64,000 bases of DNA from Puccinia triticina (lineage: Eukaryota > Basidiomycota > Pucciniomycetes > Pucciniales > Pucciniaceae), in NCBI RefSeq assembly GCF_026914185.1, contig NC_070570.1, positions 744,001 through 808,000 of the forward strand, given 5' to 3'. The notes below the pieces were generated by a model, which saw only the letters and a list, made by a program, of their open reading frames with translations, was not told the origin of the DNA and searched no databases. This document shows, one piece after another, positions 33,120-44,500 of the stretch. A program made the translations under genes and the position numbers. Each line of letters starts with the position of its first letter. Within the stretch, counting starts at the first letter, position 1.

Positions 33120-34373
33120 TTGTGGCAGGTTAATTGGATAACGTAACATATTTTTAGTTATCCAACTTGGCCATTTTGGTAATGTAAAAAATAGTGCAGT
33201 GTGGTATGCATGGCTACCCATCTAGCCCATTTCAAAATTTTCTTCTTTCTCATATGTACACTCACAAATCACCCAATACAGCGGCACCACTGGATTCTAC
33301 GGCCAAAACTACACAGAACACCATGGACATCACACCTTACAACCCTCTGGATCAGAAGATACAACCCCTTCAAGACACATCAGTCAGTTAGATACACACA
33401 TACTCAGGCCATGTAATCCGTGACATGAACCACACTTACCCAGGACCATGTAATCTGTTACATGGACCACTCTGACAACTTGTCTACCCTTTACATATAC
33501 ATTACATCGTCAGCTGCACTCATTACATTGTGCTATGCACATGTCATGCAGTGTCATGCAGTGTTATGCACACCTTATGCAGTCTTATGCAGTATACTGC
33601 AGTCTTATGCAGGCTTATGCAGTCTAATGCAGTCTTATGTAGGTGCATGCAGACTAATGTAATAGGGGCTGCAGTCTGACAGTTGACAGATGACTTCATG
33701 CTGGATCATGCAGGTGTCAAGCTAGCAAAAACCCCTCATGCAGCTTGCAGATGACAGCATGTGACCATGACATCATTTGACAGTCAAGGCTAGCTAAATT
33801 CCCTCATATGACATCATTACCTCATGTGAGCTGTCAACCACCAGCTAAAATCCCTCATTCCCTTGTTCCCCTGGAGCTAAAATGTCTCACTCTTTTCTAT
33901 TTAAGGAGGCTCTCCTCCCCCCAGTTGTAATTTCTCTCAGCAAACTACTTACACTCAGCTTACCCCATAACAGTACAAAATCTTGCTCACTCTACAGTGT
34001 TAGCCCCACTATATTGTGGTTTTACCCTTATTACATAACAATTACATACATATCACAACACTATTACATTGCTCACTCACCATTAACCCCTCTGTCAGGG
34101 TGTTCCACAACCCCCTTGAGGCAACACACGGACCATATCAACTTACAACTCACTCAGCACCAGTTACATCACCCATATTCCCTAAGCCACCTGCTCAATG
34201 TAGGCTATCTTTTGATACACCTCCACTTTCACTACCTTAAACCTTCCAATCAAGATTGGGGGGCTTGTTTTAGTGTCTAGTGACCCAGGAAAGGCAGAGG
34301 TTCCCTCATTCATCCCTTTCCACACTCAGCAAAAGGTTCTCAGGAACACTTTTGAGCTTTACAGCGGCAAAGT
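33120..34373 (+). mobile_element. LTR-like repeat, copy A (possible solo LTR)
   Basis: Shares with 51000-53642 and the window end the segments ATCTAGCCCATTTCAAAATT, CACCACTGGATTCTAC, CCTCTGGATCAGAAG, degenerate 10-base GCAGTCTTAT arrays (33540-33660), CCAGCTAAAATCCCTCA, TCTCACTCTTTTCTATTTAA (TATA-like) and GCAAACTACTTACACTCAGC. Both long copies end in CAGGAACACTTTTGA(G/C)CTTTACA, after which they diverge, so an end at 34373 is likely. The left border is uncertain. No internal retroelement genes flank it, which suggests a solo LTR. Confidence 0.45.
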
Positions 34374-34797
34374 AACTTTTTTTAACCTGATTTTTTATGT
34401 TTTGGGTAACATAACTTTTTTGATGTGGTGAGTGATTTTTGTAAAGGGGATTGATGTAATTGCAAAAAAGTGTACAATGGTATAGTGTATTTAGCTTTAT
34501 AAGGGTTAGACTTAGAGAATCTCCAATGGTGTAGTGATGTAGTTGGGTCAGGGAATTGAATATGTCCAGACGGGTTTGTGGGGTTGTGGACTACAAGTGC
34601 TTGCATAGCCAGGAGTCACGGGGGACTTGGGTTTGCAAGGCTGGGACGGAGGAGGTTCATCAATGGGGAGTGTGGGGCAACTGTACACAATGCCGCAACG
34701 GGTGGAGCTGGAATAAAACTGAGCAGGCCAGCACGGACTGGCTACACCACAGGCAAGCTTCTAAAGTTTCATTCCAGGATACTTATGGGTTTGTGTT

Positions 34798-34994
34798 ATG
34801 GTCTGTTCTGGGGAGAGGAAGATGGAGTCTGGGGTCTGGGGTTCTGGAGGTTCTGGATCCAATATGGTAGATTGCAGGATGAGGAAGAGGCTTGGATCTC
34901 CAGCCTCTCAAACCTTGAGTATGGTCTGTGACATTTACGTGTAGTCTATGTACATGTGAGTCTGCACTGCGGAGCACATGCTACGGCTCATAAC
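34798..34994 (+). repeat. About 200-bp dispersed repeat, copy 2
   Basis: Begins TATGGTCTGTTCTGGGGAGA and ends CTACGGCTCATAAC, highly similar to 10574-10785 in the same orientation. No gene inside. Confidence 0.7.
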
Positions 34995-35014
34995 AGTTTG
35001 TACAAAAAAAACAA

Positions 35015-35131
35015 AAACCAATCAGAATGTGTCTGGTATGGTTGAAGGACCAAAAATCAGTTGGAATGTGTCCGGTATGGTTGAAGGACCAAAAACCAAT
35101 CAGAATGTGCCTGGTATGGTCAAAGGACCAG
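35015..35131. repeat. 39-bp tandem repeat, three copies
   Basis: The unit contains GAATGTGTCTGGTATGGTTG and AAGGACCAAAAA, repeated at 39-base spacing (GGTATGG at about 35035, 35074 and 35113). The period is a multiple of three, so the plus-strand frame 34978-35199 stays open and would encode a 13-residue repeat ending GMVEGPK. No gene is recognised. Confidence 0.75.
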
Positions 35132-35678
35132 AATCATTCCAATTGCAATTTGGATTGAACCCAAACACAAAAAAAGATTTTGTACCGGAACCAAGTTGAA
35201 ATTTATGTGACTTTATTCCAGCAAATTCAGGCTGGAATCTCATTCTTGGTGGATGTGTTCTTGACAATTATTGGATGGGCTTGAGCAAAGAAGCAGACAA
35301 GGCCTTGATTTGCACCCAAGACTGGATGAAGAACATTGACCTCGTGGCCAAGAAGTGATTGGGTTTCTTGGGTTTCTTTTTCTTTTGTTTATGACCAGCC
35401 ACCCCCTCTAAAATGTTCTGAAAAATTTTTATAGGCTCAAAAGAGCCTACCCCATGCTCCAATTTTAGAAAAGAATAATTTTTCAATTCTTTGACTATGT
35501 ATCTGCCCACTGCTGCTGCAACATTTGTGTTCATATTTTTCCTTCCCAAATCCAATATACAAGGCATGTAGTCAAAGAAAAACCTCATGCTGATAAAAAA
35601 GACAGAAAAATTCAGGCTTTCACAGACACATTTCCTGCATTTTGTAGCTGCAGTTAAAAATTGACTACATAACCAAGA
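35132..35678. other. Gene-free stretch
   Basis: Only a minus-strand frame of about 106 codons (35588-35268), Phe/Lys-rich and without a motif. Not called. Confidence 0.35.
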
Positions 35679-35842
35679 CTGGAAGACTTCCCGTAGGATC
35701 TACGCCCCCCGTACAGACTAAAATTTCACAGATCTAAACCTTACTGGCTGGTGAAAAGTGATTGAGATCAAGTTCTCACCAGCCAGTAAGGTTTAACCTG
35801 GCCTGACAGATCTGAATTTTTAGCCCACGGGAAGTCATCCAG
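35679..35842. repeat. MITE with CTGGAAGACTTCCCG ends and strong inner hairpin
   Basis: The outer ends CTGGAAGACTTCCCGT and ACGGGAAGTCATCCAG are inverses with one mismatch. Inside, AAACCTTACTGGCTGGTGA (about 35737) is a perfect inverse of TCACCAGCCAGTAAGGTTT (about 35779), giving a 19-bp stem. Same family as 12280-12452. Confidence 0.75.
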
Positions 35843-37060
35843 TCATCCACTATCTGTAATTACTGGTGCGAAGCCGTCAGGCACCCTCCGGCCTTCTCCG
35901 GCCTCTCTCCGATCAGGGCAATGCAGCAAACGGTTTACCACTCTGTGCCCTCCCTCCGGTCGGCGCAATGCGACAGGTTCCAGGTGGGAAGGGAGGGAAT
36001 TGGTTAAGTTAGGGGAAATCAGCATTCTTGACACATTATCGGTGCTTGCAGGGCTGCAACGTCCATTACATTCTCATACCCGCCGGCATGAAAATGCTTC
36101 ACTTTGTTTCTTGCTTAAGTTGTGCGGAATCTTCATCAACAAGTTGATAAATAGATTTCTTGCCTCGTGCAACTGTGTCCTTGCTCGCTTGAGTTTTCTC
36201 TTCATCCACTCATGACCAGGTACTGCCGTACTTTGAACTTGCACGCTATGGATTCATCGTTGTTGTATCACACGTCAATACGTACTGTGCCTCGCAACAT
36301 TCGCATCCGAGCTGACAGTTTGATTGAAGGCCGGCCCTATCATTGGAATCGACCTCTAAGTCTAAGATGAAACATTCCGCGAAAAGCTGTACCAACATGA
36401 TGCATGTGCAGCTTCTATCACACCGTTCGGGACCCCAAAAGTGCATATATCTCAGTCCTCGGCCCATTCCGACGTGGTTTCTTATTCTGTCCACCACAGT
36501 GCAAAGGAGCCCACGCCCAGACAAGCTCCTGCCATACAGCTTCAGGATTTGTAACTTCGGCCCGGGTACTGAAATTTCGACTGGTGTTTGAGGCATCCAG
36601 AGCCGCTGTTGGAAGCTGTATGAATGTTTCACTCAATCCAAGACTCGAAGCAGTTGTTCGTGATCGGGTTATAATGTTTCTGAAACAAGAGCTCCATTTG
36701 ACATGCATCAGAGCTAGTAAGAGAAAAATGCTGGCCAGAGAAACGATGATTTAGTGCGCTGGTCCACCCTGCATCCAAGACTCCCCCCTCCAAGATTCCC
36801 CAACTCCTCCACCGTCTCTAGAGATACATAATACTAGACAAATATCTATCGAGGATAACAAATCGTTTTCTCCTGAGCTTGTTTGCTCAACTGGATTGCC
36901 CCACTCCCTTGGCAGCCTGCCGATAGACTATCCTCATTTGACAACGCTCCCTACCACATTCGTTCATCGTAAATAACCGCTGGGAATCTATAGCCATAAT
37001 AAACAAAAAAATTACTCCTATCAATTAATTCCTTTCTCGAAATTCGCTAGCAAAACAATT
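35843..37060. other. Unassigned, coding-like in part
   Basis: Between 36000 and 36760 several plus-strand frames overlap with above-average GC content and possible splice sites (CTAAG at 36364, GTGCAG at 36411). I could not build a convincing protein or recognise a family. It may be a decayed gene. The last 150 bases are AT-rich and lead into the promoter of the secreted-protein gene at 37061. Confidence 0.3.
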
Positions 37061-38316
37061 ATGAACTCCAAAGTCTCTTTCAGCATTTTGGCTGTGGCCA
37101 TTACCTGCTTGCTACCTATGGCTTCAGGACAATTGACATATTCGATGAACCAAACCTCCACCAGTTCATCATCCAACTCCACAACAAGCGAAGCCACCAT
37201 TACGATTTCAAGCACGCAGCAAGACCCTCGCTGGCGAGACCGCCACCTGGATGACGGCTATGCACCGTCCAAGACTGGTGGCCCAGATGAAACCTCAGCA
37301 TCAGCCCCAGAGCCCGAGAAACCATCCCGGACAATGCCGGGCAGCTACGGGGAAGAGGCAGAATACATGGGAGACTCCTCTTTGCCGACCAACTCCACTC
37401 ATATCGTAGACACATCAGTTCCTTCTTCCGAGAACCCCACCCCAACCACGAACTGCCCAGGCCCACTTGACCCTGCAACCGGTGAAGGGTATTTGGACTC
37501 GGACGAGAACTGTGCCATCGGTAAGCTACTCGTCCCACCTCATCGAATGAGGGAAGAGGCCGATTGACATGCTTCCCCACTCTCACTATTCAGCCTGTTA
37601 CAACAACCTTGTCTTGAACCAAGCTGGCGATGCTTGTGTCTGCCGACCCACCTTTTCCTTTGATCCAGTTGAAGTCAAGTGCATTTGTGGCAGGTGAGTT
37701 AAAGCTGCCCCTTCCTCCTATTCACACAGCAATACACCACTGACCAGACAATTTATGTGACATCGACAGTCCGTTTGTCCTCAGAGGTTCCAAATGCGTT
37801 CTGCTCCCATCTCAATTAGCAAATTCTCGTCATTCCAACAAAAAACGATCCTTGAACAGCCAACTGCCATTTGGGGTTGAAATGTTGCACGGCAAGTATC
37901 CTCGAACCGATGTGGATCGATTGAATTGCCGTCAGTAGCCTTCCCAGTAGACCCGGATTATTCCACATGAACTAATTTTTGAAATGAAATCTTCCTTTAT
38001 GCTACAACAGCGGATACTGAAATTTCCTGCCCAATGCCAACTGGAGGGTACGAGTGCCTCGACCCGGATGTCACACTTGATTCCTGTGGTGGGTGCATAT
38101 CCACTGGCCAAGGGGTTGATTGTCGCAACATGACAGGGGCTGGGGAGGTGGGCTGTAATGCGGGAGTTTGCGTAAGTCGATCTCTTCCATCTGCCTCAAG
38201 GAGTCAACGCAATCACTAAAAAGTGTGTTTCATGATCACAGCAAGCCATCACCTGTGAGATGGGATACCGCCTAATCGATGGAAAATGTATCCGAAACCC
38301 ACGCAGAAAAGCTTGA
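37061..38316 (+). CDS. CPL1-like cysteine-rich secreted protein
   Basis: Five exons, 37061-37520, 37594-37693, 37770-37930, 38011-38171 and 38242-38316, sum to 318 residues with all phases matching. It has an N-terminal signal peptide (MNSKVSFSILAVAITCLLPM, cleavage probably after ASG). A Ser/Thr/Asn/Pro-rich, likely glycosylated stretch with several N-x-S/T sites spans residues 25-140. A Cys-rich C-terminal part follows, with CICG, then ISCPMPTGGYECLDPDVTLD, SCGGC, GVDC, EVGCNAGVC and ITCEMGYRL. This order matches the basidiomycete CPL1-like/PriA domain, seen in Cryptococcus Cpl1 and many fungal secreted proteins. Family roles include capsule, cell surface or host interaction; the role here is unknown. 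Introns are 73-80 bp in most cases. Confidence 0.85.
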
Positions 38317-39177
38317 GTCAGTCAGCGTTACTGGGTCCGAAATTCAAGTTGAAAGTGCTACACTTTCTGACGTCAGGTCCATTCGGCCCTCCAAGAGTTC
38401 AATTTCGACTTTCGTATCGGCCTGAAGAATCCTTGTCCCATATCTTATATCTCAACAAATAGTTCGCTACATACAAACAACAGTGGACATAAAAAAGAGA
38501 AAAATCTATATAAAATCATGTTCTCCAAAAAAGGTGAAAAGTGGACCAAATGTCTCCGAAGGGGCACGTTAGAACCACTCTGTGGAATTGTATCCTTTTT
38601 CATTTTGGTATACCGATACATACATTACTTTACGCTCGTTACTACAGTACCATTTCTTTGATCTCTGAGCTGCCATCTTAAATTATATTTGTACCATTCC
38701 TCGCAATCAATCACTTTCGGAATTAAAACACTACATCGGCATTGGTAAAAGCTTGCTAAAGTGCTGAGGTCCAACATTTGGCCCGTTACAACCCCATGGG
38801 CCATTCCAGCAAGCTTGACAAAGCCTCTCAGTGAGAGTTACAAAGTGTAAGCCCAGCAGGGTCTCTGTCTCACAGAGAGGCTTACCTGCAAACACCTGTA
38901 TCTGGCCTGAGAGGCTGAGTGAGAGCCTGTGAGAGCTCCAGGAAGATCAGCCTGTATCAGGCCTTTTTTGGTTCTTTTCATTTTTTAAACATCAACCATT
39001 GGCCTGTTGAGGTTGCCCCTCTACCTAAGAAGTCCTCAGGATTGCGCTTCTTTCCATGTAATTTGGGCCTTGTAGCTACCAATATAAGGTCTGATCCTAC
39101 GGTTGGAAGTTTCCAAACGCGGAGAAAATGTGGAGAGAGAGAGACGTTTTGATAAATCCATATGACTTCCCTAGAAC
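38317..39177. other. Gene-free stretch
   Basis: 3' flank of the CPL1-like gene, followed by AT-rich DNA and a short inverted stretch around CTCTCAGTGAGAG (38824) and CTGAGTGAGAG (38914). No gene seen. Confidence 0.4.
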
Positions 39178-39244
39178 TATGGTATTCAAAATTGCATATG
39201 TCACTATTTACATAAAATCATAAAACCAATTTTGGCTGGGAGAT

Positions 39245-42200
39245 TAGAGATGGCCCCGCCACACCCGGGTACCCGTTTTGGTGCGGGTACCTGCAGCTGT
39301 TTTTAGCCCAAGTAGGACACCCGCACCCGCACCCGCACCCGCGGAGTGGAACAGAGCGGGTATTGGCGGTACCCGCGCGGGTACCTGCAGGTACCCATTA
39401 CGCAAAATGCTCTCAATACTCTCACAAAGACAGATATCGTTCTTATTTCTTCACATAGTCTTGTATACATAGTTATGGTGACAGTGGAGTGGCTAAAAGT
39501 CACTCCACAGTCACCACATTCACATTGCTGCCGCTACTTTTCTTACCCTTACTCTTAGACTTGTTCTTCTCCTTTGCCATGTAATCGTGGAGGGCCAGAG
39601 GCTTGATCTTGTCGTTCTTCGAATAGAACGACAGGGCCATCCCTTGACTTACTGATTTGGCATTGAGTTTGTGCCTCCTGACAGAGACATAGTCTCGGCC
39701 AAAGCTGAAAGTGCGCTCAACATCGACTGTTGTAGCTATGTATAAAAAAAAAATTAGAATGGATAATCAACTGAAGAGGATAAGAGGGTCTCATCTAATC
39801 TTACCTGGGCAACTAAGAACGTCGAGAGCCATCTGCGAGAGACCATCATGATTGTTTCCGCCCTGTTTCTGCCCGGCCCACCAATTGAGGGCATTGATCG
39901 GCTCGCCATCCTCCAAAAATAGGCCGCCCAAGAGCCAAATGTCCAATGGATCTGACACAGGTTCAGCTGATCTGGCTAAAGCAGCCGCACCTAGACCAGC
40001 AAGAACACCTGTTTGTACCTAAATAACAAATTTGATCAGCTCATGGTGAGATAGCGATATCGATTGCAGGAGGAAATTTACCTTTGGTGGTCCTTGTCTT
40101 GGTATTCTAGGGAGTGAAGTTGAATTTTTTGGCTTGTACCATTTGCTATACATATCGCGAGTGAGTCTGATGGCCTCGTCGATCCATTCCCTGGGCCACT
40201 TGGCAAGCTTAAAGTATTCGTCTTTGAAAGACGGGTGGAGAACTGGGAGTTTGGAGGCAGTTTTGCTTAGTCAACCTCAGAAAGCATACGAGATTAGAAG
40301 CGGGAATCCACTCACTCATTGCGATTCTGTATATTGGCGAACAGTACGTAAGCAAATAGTATTTGTTTGTAATCGCAAGCCCAGCTCGGCAGGCGTTTCG
40401 TAAAGCTGCAGGATAATCACCATCCTTGTTTGCAATCACCGCCGAAAGATTTGCAGTGATTTGATCGATCAAGACGACAACCTTGGCAACCCGAGCCAAG
40501 GAGGATGTTGAGACTTGAAGGGTCATTTCGTAAAAAGGTTTGAGAACCTTCACCAGGTCCGCCGCCAAGTCAAAGTCCTCTTGATTCACATGAATGCCGC
40601 GAGGGGTGCCAAACGTTTTGTCTCGTTGCCACATGATACTACAGAAATGAGGGTCAGCCTTGTTCACAATCTGAATTAATATTAGCAAAGTGGTACTTAC
40701 ATAGCGTCCTCGCATCGAACGATGCTTGAAAGCTGCAAGTAAGTTGAGTTCCAACGTGTTGGGACGTCTTGCTCGACATTATGAGGCCTCTTGCAATTCT
40801 TTTCTTGACAAAGCTCTATGAACTTTTCCTTGGAGTTCGGCGACTTGTTGAGTTTGGTTGCAATTCCACGAAACTGGATATGAGAAGATATATTGGGTCA
40901 ATTCGAGTGTTTGTTTTACAGACCAGCCAATAAGTAAAAAACTCACCTTTGCAAGTGATCGGCGACAAGTTTCGGAGGTATAACTATCATCCACGCTCTC
41001 CTCTTCAATGTCTTCGAGGTCAGCCAGGGTCAGCTCATCGTCATCGCCAAGTTGTCCATGGGTAATATTGGGAAGATTGTTGCTGTCATCTTCTTCATCG
41101 GAGTCACCGAACTCATTGCTGGGGCTTTGGAAGCTAAAAAGGTAGATAGAGACAGAACGATTGTTCATGATCAGCGACAATTAATAAGCATAGTATGTGG
41201 TAAACAACGAACGTACCTTTCAATTAAATCATGGGCATCTTCTTCCTCATCGGATTCGTTGATCTCAGTAACTACGGGAGTGTTTGAAGGGGTTTTTTCT
41301 TTGCGTCCAAATTGTTGGAGTATCGCCTGGACTATGAGATTGAGGATGTGTGCGAAGCACCTGATCCAGTGCGGCTCACCTTGGAATCGCTTCCATTTGA
41401 GTTTTGCCAACTCTTCAATCATCACTCCGTTGTTTGCTGCATTATCGGAAACTATCCCACAGATCTAAGGGGAGTCAAAGAGGATCAGAAAGCTGAAAAG
41501 GGAATAAAACAAAATGAAAAAGAAAGAGTACGTACGCGATTCTCCAATTCAAACTTCTCAACTATGTATTGTACAACGCGAGCCAAGTAGCCACCAGTAT
41601 GCCTTTCTTTGAGCTGGACAAAATCCAGAGGCATCGCATTTAAAACAACCTTACCGCTTGGATCATCCAATAGTTGGTAGATAACTGCACCGATGATATC
41701 GTATCCGTTCGGTGTCTGCCAGGCTTCAACACCCAAGTACAGTGCCCCATTGTGGACCTGAGTGCAAGTCGAAGTTAGTTTCTAATCAATCTGGAGAAAA
41801 ATAAAAACAAAAGTTTACCTTCAGCTCCTCAAGGAGCTTCTCCTGAACACTCAAATATAGCTTATGAATCGCAATCAATACCGCCTTGCGAGTCGGAAGA
41901 TTCTTTAAGATCGTTGGGTGGAGAACCCTCTTGAAGCTGATTTCCTCCAAGGCTGAAAAGGGTTTTGCGCCCTCAGCGCACCATATAGCACATCGTTGCA
42001 AAACCTAGAGCCCAAGAAAGAAGGTATTCAGATGAGATGACCAAATAGAAAGACCTGGAAATAAGTCTCACCTCCCGCGGGTCTATGTCACCCGTGCCGG
42101 TTACTCCACACAATGCAAGCGACTTGTTACTTGAAGGATTTTGTTGCTTCCTGAGGCATCGACCCGCATGTGTCAGAAGATTGCTGCAGGACGAGTCGTA

Positions 42201-42979
42201 TGTCGGGCAATTAATTTTTTTAGAACACCTGGTGAGAATAATATATTCAGGTTAGGATAATATATTCTAGTTGTCTCGAATAAAATAAAATATACACACA
42301 ATTTACATTGCCATGCAATCATGCGGCGATTGAACTTATCAAGCTGATCTGATAACTTGGGTGGGTCGTAAGAAGCGTATGCCGAGCTCACTTGATTCTG
42401 GGAAAGTTTGATTGCATGTTCTAAGGGATTCATGCTGGTGAGCTGGCATATCAAAGTATAGATGATAAAGAATAGGAAATGGAGGCTTACCTAGTTGCTG
42501 CTCATCAGTTGATTCAGGTCCGGAGGGAACGTTTGCGCCAGCCGAGTCAAGATCTTGATTGTGATCTTCTTCGCGATAATCTTCTTCGTTGTTTGATTGG
42601 CCGGTGGGTCTGTCTGTTTTGTCTTCTGACCTTTGTCGGGGTTGCTTGCGCGCTCGGGCCATTGTGTAGGTAGGAGGTTGAGGGCGCCGTGTATGGTTGA
42701 GGTTGCCGGGTATGGTTGAGGATGGGTGAGGTTGCCGGGTATGGTTGAGGAGGGGGAGGGGAAGCCCGGTCGGAGATCCTGTGGTGCGCAGCTGCAGCGC
42801 ACACAAGTACAGCTGTGCGCGGGTGTGGCAAAAAATACCCGGGTACCCTATGGGATATCCCCAGAATATCAGACATCCGCACCCGAACACGCACACGCTG
42901 GCGGGTACCCGCCGACCTTGGGCGGGTACCCGCCAGCGGATAGCAGGTACCCGCCCGCGGGTTCGTTTGGCCATCTCTA
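39245..42979 (-). mobile_element. Complete hAT transposon, 3735 bp
   Basis: The terminal inverted repeat is TAGAGATGGCC at the left and GGCCATCTCTA at the right. The target duplication TGGGAGAT at 39237-39244 and 42980-42987 is perfect and 8 bp long, the hAT standard. Both subterminal regions (39255-39400 and 42830-42970) are GC-rich and packed with CGGGTACCYGC motifs, likely transposase-binding sites. The interior is a spliced transposase gene on the minus strand. The perfect duplication and largely open coding region suggest recent activity. Confidence 0.93.
39500..42662 (-). CDS. hAT family transposase, about 12 exons
   Basis: On the minus strand, exons run approximately 42662-42491, 42442-42300, 42228-42072, 42004-41819, 41757-41534, 41464-41217, about 41132-40949, 40877-40702, 40674-40310, 40235-40085, 40018-39806 and 39737-39500. 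A BED-type zinc finger (CKLCSKKINC, then SNLLTHAGRC) comes first. The catalytic core includes VSDNAANNGVM and HWIRCFAHILNLIVQAIL, and then VPTRWNSTYLQL and VLKPFYEMTLQVS. The C-terminal hAT dimerisation block includes TTVDVERTFSFGRD and VSVRRHKLNAKSVSQGMALS. It should excise and reinsert the element. One doubt: the ATG at 42662 ends its exon in a phase that does not match the next exon, so translation may instead start at 42433, or a 1-base lesion exists. Exon ends 7-12 are approximate. Confidence 0.9.
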
Positions 42980-43081
42980 TGGGAGATGTCAGCGTGCATA
43001 AAACTTAAAGTGACATCTCCCAGCCAAAATTGCAGTTTATGATTTTATGTAAAAAAATCTTATGCAATTTTGAATACTATA

Positions 43082-43799
43082 AACACTGCATGAATATGAG
43101 AGATTCCAGATGCACAATTCTTGTTAGAGTAGGACAACAGAATCAAGATTACATAAACTAGAATCATGTACATACTTATCTTTTAGCAAGTACTTAACCT
43201 GGTCGATCCCACGCCCCGGCTCCAATCTCTTTCCTCCCCAAGATTGGAGACCAGGGATCCGTCATTGCCGATAGCTGACCCGTGATGGGACTGTATTGAC
43301 CAGATCCCATTTGCCATCATCACACAGCATCTTATGATTCTAGCAAGCACTTCAGTCATTGTACAGGAGAGCATTATTAGTATTACAGAAGATCCTATGC
43401 AAATGGCGGCAGGATACCGGTTTTGTTGCTTATATAAGCAGAAATGTGTCTCAAAAAGAGACCTTTTTCTAACCACTAGTAAACTGTAAAAGAGAGTCTG
43501 TGGGGAGTATGAGGCAGAATCTGTGAGATTATCCAGCTAGGTGGCCAGTGCCACAAGGCACTACAATCTAATCAAGCTATGGCAAGTGGTAAGCCATGCA
43601 AACCACTTCCGCAGTCCCGCTGTAAGACTCAAAAGTGGTAATGAAACCCTTTTGCTGAATGGTGAAGGGTATGGTGGAGTTGCAAGCTCTGCCCTTCTGT
43701 TATCAGTCAACAAGACCCACCAAGCTCAGCTTGGCAAGTTTTATTAAGTGATAGGTCTGGTCTGTTCCAGATGAAATCTGTTTGACTGGCAACGTGTAA
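43082..43799. other. Gene-free stretch
   Basis: No gene or repeat recognised. Short frames only. Confidence 0.35.
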
Positions 43800-44500
43800 G
43801 TGTTTCAATTACTTTGTTATAAGGGTTGAATTGTTGTTATAAGGGTTGATTTATTGTTATAAGGGTTTTAGGATTTGAGTGTGGATGAGTGTTGGGTGAC
43901 TTGTGAGTTCTGGGTGAGAAAACTGGGGAGCAGGCCACTGGGGGTGGAGAGAGCTCCTTTTATAGACAAAAGTGGAGCCCCAAAGGGGCTTGTGGGTTAG
44001 GGTTTCAGCTAAACTAGACAACAGGGTGAGGGATTTTAGCTGGTGGGAGTAGATACAAATGATGTCATAACCCCTCAGGGGCGCATGAATGGTGTCAGAA
44101 TATACAACAGAACATTCTAAACATGCCAGGGGTGCATACATGATGTCAGAATATACAACAGAACATTCTAACGCATGCATGAGGTGACAGTAGACTGCAT
44201 GAGCTGTCATACAGGGGGAATTAGTGTATACACAAAGTCTGAGGCTGCAGAAACAGTGTAAATGGTGTCATACTATGTATATAAAGGAGTGTATGTAGTT
44301 AATATGTAATGAGTGTAGCCTGAAAGGGAGATGTATGTTTTTATCCTGTGATGTGTATATGTGTACTGCTGTGAAACTTGGGTCGAGGCAGGTGACAGCT
44401 GGGTTACTGGGGCTGGCCGTGTGATAGGTGTCCATGAGGTGTAACTTCCACACTAGAGGGGGTCAAGGGGTGCTTCCAGTGGTGACTAAGGGTGAAATTG
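43800..44500 (-). mobile_element. Possible LTR-like relative, minus strand
   Basis: Three tandem TTGTTATAAGGGTT units (43815-43865). On the minus strand there is a CTATAAAAGGAGCTC promoter-like motif at about 43965, the ACCAGCTAAAATCCCTCA block shared with LTR-like copy A, and alternating GACATCA and CTGACA motifs. The 33-base block GATGTCAGAATATACAACAG plus flank occurs twice (44092 and 44141). Borders are not defined. Confidence 0.35.

Larger units (their letters stand above)
39178..43081. repeat. Palindromic MITE split by a complete hAT transposon
   Basis: The left part 39178-39244 (TATGGTATTCAAAATTGCAT onward) and right part 42980-43081 (ending GCAATTTTGAATACTATA) together match the hairpin MITE at 17434-17584. 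The break lies exactly in its TGGGAGAT segment, which is duplicated on both sides of the transposon. Confidence 0.9.

Noticed and set aside
33540..33660. GCAGTCTTAT array considered as CRISPR-like
   Set aside because: Units are about 10 bases, degenerate and without spacers of constant length; eukaryotic context; part of an LTR-like repeat.
42726..43008. Two plus-strand frames at the right end of the hAT element
   Set aside because: They arise from GGTACC-rich subterminal repeats; no protein family.
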